This document shows positions 15,014 to 18,487 of a DNA stretch of 18,487 nucleotides, piece after piece. Origin of the DNA: DATLAN01 sp035527455 (GTDB lineage: Bacteria > Planctomycetota > Planctomycetia > Pirellulales > Thermoguttaceae); NCBI GenBank assembly GCA_035527455.1, contig DATLAN010000327.1, forward strand, positions 1-18,487, read 5' to 3'. Numbering within the stretch: position 1 is the first letter of the stretch; each line of letters starts with the position of its first letter. The translations under genes were made by a program, and so were the position numbers. The notes under the pieces are model-generated. The model was not told the origin of the DNA. It saw nothing but the letters and a program-made list of their open reading frames with translations, and did not search any database.

Positions 15014-15706
15014 CTACCGCTTCTTCATCGTCACGCCGATGCCGGCGCCTTCTCGGAGGAGGAAGGACGTTTCCATCTTCGGGTTCTTGGTGATGGCGTC
15101 CATGTACCGCGGGTCGGCCATGCGGGGGTTCATGTTGTGGGCGATGATCAGCCCGCCGGGCCGGATCAGGGGGACCAGCTTGTCGAGATAATCGATGTAG
15201 CCTTCCTTGTCGGCGTCGAGGAAGAGAATGTCGATCGGCTCGGTGTGCTGCTTGACCGTTTCGTGGGCGTCGCCGAGGATGACGCTGACCAGGTCGTCGA
15301 GGCCGGCCTTCTTGAAGTTCTCCTCCGCGATCTTGGCCCGGCCCGGGTCGATCTCGTGGGTATAGAGATGGCCGCCGGTCGATCGCAACGCCAACGCGAA
15401 CCAGATGGCCGACTCGCCGGTCGAGGTGCCGATCTCGACCACCCGCTTGGCGCCGATCGTTTCGGTCAACAGTCGCAGGAGCCGTCCGTCGGAAACGGAG
15501 ACGTTGCGGTATCGGGGGCCTTGGCGCATCTGCTCCATGGCATCGAGGACCTTCTTCTCGGCATCGTCCTGAGGCAGCGGCGGGGCCTCGAAGGCCGCCG
15601 GGTCCACGCCCATGCCTCCAGGACGATCCGGGGGCTGCGCCACGATGGTGCTCGTGATCAGGGCCGACGCCATCAGAGTCGCGACGGTCAGTGCAACACG
15701 TTTCAT
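15014..15706 (-). CDS. Exported SAM-dependent O-methyltransferase (family 3/COMT-like), 230 aa
   Basis: A class I methyltransferase of the caffeoyl-CoA/catechol O-methyltransferase type. Seen in the sequence: motif I VVEIGTSTGESAIWFALAL, the acidic residue after beta2 in THEIDPGRAKIAEENF, ILGDAHE, and the metal-linked PIDILFLDADKEGYIDYLD followed by RPGGLIIAHNM. The catalytic part is complete. Unusually, it is preceded by a Sec signal peptide (MKRVALTVATLMASALITST, then IVAQ) and a Pro/Gly-rich linker, so the enzyme appears to be exported although SAM is a cytoplasmic cofactor. The ATG at 15706 has GAGGAG about 8 nt upstream; a TTG 15 nt earlier would consume this site and is rejected. A partial copy lies directly downstream. 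The natural substrate is unknown. Confidence 0.9.
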   Translation of the reverse strand: MKRVALTVATLMASALITSTIVAQPPDRPGGMGVDPAAFEAPPLPQDDAEKKVLDAMEQMRQGPRYRNVSVSDGRLLRLLTETIGAKRVVEIGTSTGESAIWFALALRSTGGHLYTHEIDPGRAKIAEENFKKAGLDDLVSVILGDAHETVKQHTEPIDILFLDADKEGYIDYLDKLVPLIRPGGLIIAHNMNPRMADPRYMDAITKNPKMETSFLLREGAGIGVTMKKR

Positions 15707-15778
15707 GAGATTGCTCCTCAACAGGTACCAGAGATTGCAGATCGCCCCGCTGATTAAACCCCTTCGAACCGCAAGAGT

Positions 15779-15992
15779 TCCGTAGGTCAGGGCTTGCCCT
15801 GACAGATTCCCCCCTCGCGTGCCACGATATCAGTCCGTCAGGGCAAAGCCCATCAGCCGGCCCGTCAGGGCAAGCCCATCGGCCAGTCCGTCAGGGCAAG
15901 CCCATCGGCCAGTCCGTCAGGGCAAGCCCATCGGCCGGCCCGTCAGGGCAAGCCCATCGGCCAGTCCGTCAGGGCAAGCCCTGACCTACAGG
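15779..15992. repeat. 26-nt tandem repeat array bounded by inverted palindromes
   Basis: About six direct repeats of 26 nt (core CCGTCAGGGCAAGCCCAT) run from 15831 to 15981; the first unit has a variant length. At both ends a perfect palindrome GTCAGGGC-NN-GCCCTGAC occurs, in opposite orientation (15786-15803 and 15968-15985), so 21-bp terminal segments are inverted repeats of one another. Inner units keep only one palindrome arm. The array fills the gap between the M16 gene and the methyltransferase, and its right end supplies the M16 stop codon. There are no spacers, so it is not a CRISPR. It may be a decayed or expanded REP/BIME-like element. Confidence 0.9.
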
Positions 15993-17212
15993 TCTTTCAG
16001 CGGGCCGATGGTTACGGTCGTGCATCGGCTGAGCGGATACTTTGCCAATACGGCCGTCACGTCTTCGAGCGTCACGGCGGCCACGGTGGCCAGGTCGTCT
16101 TCGATGCTGCGGTACTCGCGCCGGGTGACCCATTCGCCGCCTAAGGCGAACAGCCGGCCGCGGGGCCGCTCGCTGCTTAAGACGATCCGCGAGCGGAGCT
16201 TGTTCTTGGCCTGCTGGATTTCGGCCGGCGTGATGCCTTCGGTCTCGGCGCGGCGGTAGACGTCATGGATTCGCTGGAGGTTGTCGGCGGCCTGTTCGGG
16301 GTCGCAGCTCATGAAGGTCATCATCAGGCCCGCTCCCTCGTACTCGCCGTGGCTTAAGCCCGCGTGCTCGGCCAGGCCCGGATCGACCAGCTCCCAATAG
16401 AGCCGGCTGCCCGAGTCGTCGCCCAACACGGTGGCCAGCAACTTGGCGGCGTAGCGGTCGTCGTCGCCGGCGTCGGGGCCGGGCGAGAGTTGCAGGGCGT
16501 ATTGTTGCGTGGCGATTTCCTTGTGGATCAGGTGAAAACCCTCGTGCGGCTCGGCCGGCTCGACGGTGCGCGAGGTCTCGAACTGCTCCCACTGACCACA
16601 ACATCGCGCAGCACACGCCAAGAACTCGTCGAAATCGATCCGGCCGGCGCCGGCCAGCACGATATTGCCCGGGCTGTAACGGCGGCGGAAATACTCCCGC
16701 ATGCCGTCGACCGGCAGATCGCGGATGCTCTGGACGGTCCCCAGCACGCTGCGTCCCAGCGGGTGCGACCCGAAGTAGGCGGCCTTCGCCTTCTCGTCGG
16801 CCCCGAACGGCGGCTGGTCGTCGTACATGCGGATCTCTTCGATGATCACCTGCTTCTCGGTCTGGAAGTCTTCCTCTCGCAGCGAGGGGCGGAGGATGTC
16901 GGCCAGCAGCTCGACCGTGCGGTCCAGATACTCGGGCAAGACGGCGGCGAAGTAGACCGTGGCCTCCTCGTTGGTGAAGGCGTTGTAATGGGCGCCCAGC
17001 TCGTCGAACTGGCGGTTCACGTCGTCGGCCGAGCGGGTGGGCGTGCCCTTGAAGGTCATGTGTTCGAGGAAATGGCTCACCCCGGCGACCTCGTCCGTCT
17101 CATCGCGCGAGCCGGTCTTCACGAAGAAGCCCACCGCCGTCGAATGGGCCTCGGCGTTGCACTCGGCGATGATCTCCAGGCCGTTCGGAAGCGTGTGGCT
17201 ATGAAACTCCAA
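15986..17212 (-). CDS. M16 zinc metallopeptidase, catalytic subunit, 408 aa
   Basis: A pitrilysin/insulinase-family (M16B) protease. The inverted zinc motif HFLEH (H47, E50, H51) is followed by the downstream glutamate in QVIIEEIRMYDD (E125/E126). The N-terminal HTLPNGLEII strand and NAFTNEEATVYFA are typical. The C-terminal domain (DDSGSRLYWELVDPGLAEHA) lacks the Arg/Tyr pair that M16 enzymes use to hold substrate. Start: TTG at 17212, preceded 6 nt upstream by a perfect GGAGG (17219-17223) and overlapping the upstream gene by 14 nt. Longer in-frame starts would run inside the upstream gene and add a basic, unconserved extension. No signal peptide, so it is cytoplasmic, or exported by a partner I cannot see. 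Predicted to work as a heterodimer with the upstream subunit. The TAG stop lies within the 26-nt repeat array. Confidence 0.93.
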   Translation of the reverse strand: MEFHSHTLPNGLEIIAECNAEAHSTAVGFFVKTGSRDETDEVAGVSHFLEHMTFKGTPTRSADDVNRQFDELGAHYNAFTNEEATVYFAAVLPEYLDRTVELLADILRPSLREEDFQTEKQVIIEEIRMYDDQPPFGADEKAKAAYFGSHPLGRSVLGTVQSIRDLPVDGMREYFRRRYSPGNIVLAGAGRIDFDEFLACAARCCGQWEQFETSRTVEPAEPHEGFHLIHKEIATQQYALQLSPGPDAGDDDRYAAKLLATVLGDDSGSRLYWELVDPGLAEHAGLSHGEYEGAGLMMTFMSCDPEQAADNLQRIHDVYRRAETEGITPAEIQQAKNKLRSRIVLSSERPRGRLFALGGEWVTRREYRSIEDDLATVAAVTLEDVTAVLAKYPLSRCTTVTIGPLKDL

Positions 17213-18443
17213 CGGGCACCTCCAGTTCGCGGGGTCCGAGCGTGACGATCGTGAAATCGCCGGGCGGATGCTCGGCCAGATAGGCATTGATACTCTCGCT
17301 GCTCAACTCGTCGATCACCCGGCCCAGCTCGTCGAGCGTCCGCACCCGGCCGAGATGATACCAGTCGCGTGCGATCGAGGAACTCCGTGAGGAACTCGAT
17401 TCCTGCTGCATGATCAGGGCGCTTTTGATGCGTGCCTTCAGGCGGTCGAGTTCGGCCGCTTCGATCCCCTCGGCCAGCCGGCCCAGTTCGCCGAGCATCA
17501 CGTCGAGGGTCTCCTGAGCACGGTCGGCGCTGGTTCCCGCGTAGCAAAACACGCCGCCGCGATCGCGCAACGTGTGATAGCCGGCGTGGACGCTGTAGCA
17601 CAGGCCGCGGCGTTCGCGGACCTCGGTGAACAGCCGCGAGCTGGAGCCGCTGCCGAGCACGCCCGAGGCGCCCCAGGCCTGGAAGTAGTCCGGATCGCGA
17701 TAGGGGACGCTGGACCAGGAGATGCCGACGTGGGTCTGATTCGAATCGTACGGCAGGTGTTCGTACCTGCCGGCGGAGGGCCGCTCGACGATCTGTTCGT
17801 GGTCGCCCGGCTCCCAATCCCCCAGCAACCGTTCGACCGAGTCTTTGAGTCGTTCCCAATCGAATCGTCCGGCGACGCCGAGGATCGTTCCGTCGGGGTG
17901 GTATCGCCTTTGGAAATAGGGGCGGACGTCGTCCAGGGCGATCGCTTCGAGGCCTTGCTGGTCGCCTTGGGCGGGCCGGCCCCAGGGGTCGGGATAGTGA
18001 CGGCGGCGCAGCTCGATGGAGAGCTTCTGGGCCGGCTCGTCTTCCACCGCGCGGAGTTCCTGGAACATCACCAGGCGTGCGGCCTCGAGCTGGTCGGCCG
18101 GCAAGCGCGGCCGCCGGAGCAGGTCGGCGAAAATGGCCAGGGCGTCGGAGAGGCTCTCGGCCAGCGTGGCGCCGCTGAAGCCGGTATGGGCATTGGTCAC
18201 GGCCTCGCCGCGTTCTACGCCCAAGTTGTCCAGGTCGAGGACGAATTGGCGGCTGTCGCGCGGCCCGGCCCCCCGCAGCGCCATCTCGCACGTGAAGCCA
18301 CCCAGCCCGCTGCGGTCGGCCGGGTCGTAGACACTTCCGGCGGGCACCAGAAAAGTGAACGCGGCGGAACGCAGCGAGGTCATCGGCTCGGCGACCAAGA
18401 CCAGGCCGTTGGGAAAACGATGGGACAAGATAGGGTCGGTCAC
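17199..18443 (-). CDS. M16 family protein, non-catalytic subunit, 414 aa
   Basis: The M16 fold is clear from HRFPNGLVLVAEP at the start and VREFF-like helices (LDDVRPYFQRRYHPDGTIL). At the zinc site the sequence is GLGGFTCEMALRG, so by alignment HxxEH has become G49-F-T-C-E53 and all three key residues are lost. In contrast, the C-terminal domain keeps SSRLFTEVRERRGLCYSV, the Arg/Tyr substrate-holding pair missing from its partner. This is the MPP-like division of labour known for paired bacterial M16B proteins. The start is a GTG at 18443; a nearby ATG at 18458 is followed after five codons by a stop. The N-terminus begins directly with the family pattern and there is no signal peptide. Only 44 nt upstream are available, so the promoter is not visible. 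Confidence 0.92.
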   Translation of the reverse strand: MTDPILSHRFPNGLVLVAEPMTSLRSAAFTFLVPAGSVYDPADRSGLGGFTCEMALRGAGPRDSRQFVLDLDNLGVERGEAVTNAHTGFSGATLAESLSDALAIFADLLRRPRLPADQLEAARLVMFQELRAVEDEPAQKLSIELRRRHYPDPWGRPAQGDQQGLEAIALDDVRPYFQRRYHPDGTILGVAGRFDWERLKDSVERLLGDWEPGDHEQIVERPSAGRYEHLPYDSNQTHVGISWSSVPYRDPDYFQAWGASGVLGSGSSSRLFTEVRERRGLCYSVHAGYHTLRDRGGVFCYAGTSADRAQETLDVMLGELGRLAEGIEAAELDRLKARIKSALIMQQESSSSRSSSIARDWYHLGRVRTLDELGRVIDELSSESINAYLAEHPPGDFTIVTLGPRELEVPVGVS

Positions 18444-18487
18444 GTGGCGTCTTTCATGATAGTGCGGCAGTTTTGAGGAACGGTCGG

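Noticed and set aside
15831..15981. 26-nt regular repeats as a CRISPR array
   Set aside because: Units directly abut with no unique spacers, and there is no cas gene nearby.
17213..17287. Upstream in-frame start at 17287 for the M16 catalytic subunit
   Set aside because: It lies inside the upstream gene, adds an unconserved basic stretch and lacks the GGAGG that serves the TTG at 17212.

Overview
The window looks like planctomycete chromosome, most likely a Pirellulales-type organism. It has GC-rich DNA with strong G/C third-codon preference. It encodes a type I sulfatase, a large LacZ-type GH2 enzyme, a PDZ/HEAT protein resembling DUF6288, a PD40 beta-propeller protein, a prenyltransferase/squalene-oxidase repeat protein and an exported O-methyltransferase. 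Most of these carry signal peptides. Every gene I can support reads on the minus strand, so transcription runs from high to low coordinates. The taxonomic assignment is inference from family content.

Layout from the right end (upstream) leftwards. (1) 18443-15986: a two-gene M16 metallopeptidase operon, with an HxxEH-less subunit followed by a catalytic subunit; the two overlap by 14 nt. (2) 15992-15779: an array of about 26-nt repeats bounded by inverted palindromes; the catalytic subunit's stop codon lies inside it. (3) 15706-15014: exported SAM-dependent O-methyltransferase, followed by a truncated, frameshifted tandem duplicate of its first ~200 nt (14985-14778). (4) 14632-12657: an ABC-type AAA ATPase plus a DUF4276 (TOPRIM-like) protein, a two-gene cassette with the architecture of OLD/PARIS/AbiL-like anti-phage systems. 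This is the best candidate for an undescribed system here. (5) A 501-nt gap, then 12155-10486: exported alpha/alpha-toroid repeat protein and a small nitroreductase. (6) 10302-8607: exported ten-repeat PD40 protein with a small overlapping ORF after it. (7) 8376-6850: secreted sulfatase. (8) 6413-346: PDZ/HEAT protein and GH2 beta-galactosidase, joined by a GTGA start/stop overlap. (9) 221-1: the N-terminus of another exported protein cut by the window edge.

Regions 7-9 look like carbohydrate-breakdown functions (desulfation plus beta-galactoside hydrolysis), a theme typical of planctomycetes living on sulfated algal polysaccharides. That linkage is inferred from proximity only. Regions 1, 4 and 5 are functionally unrelated neighbours.

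Four gaps each hold a different palindromic or REP-like element (6446-6513, 8468-8555, 10364-10465, 15779-15992). No transposase gene is visible, so these are either mobilised in trans or act as transcription-end structures. I see no rRNA, tRNA, CRISPR array or complete insertion sequence.
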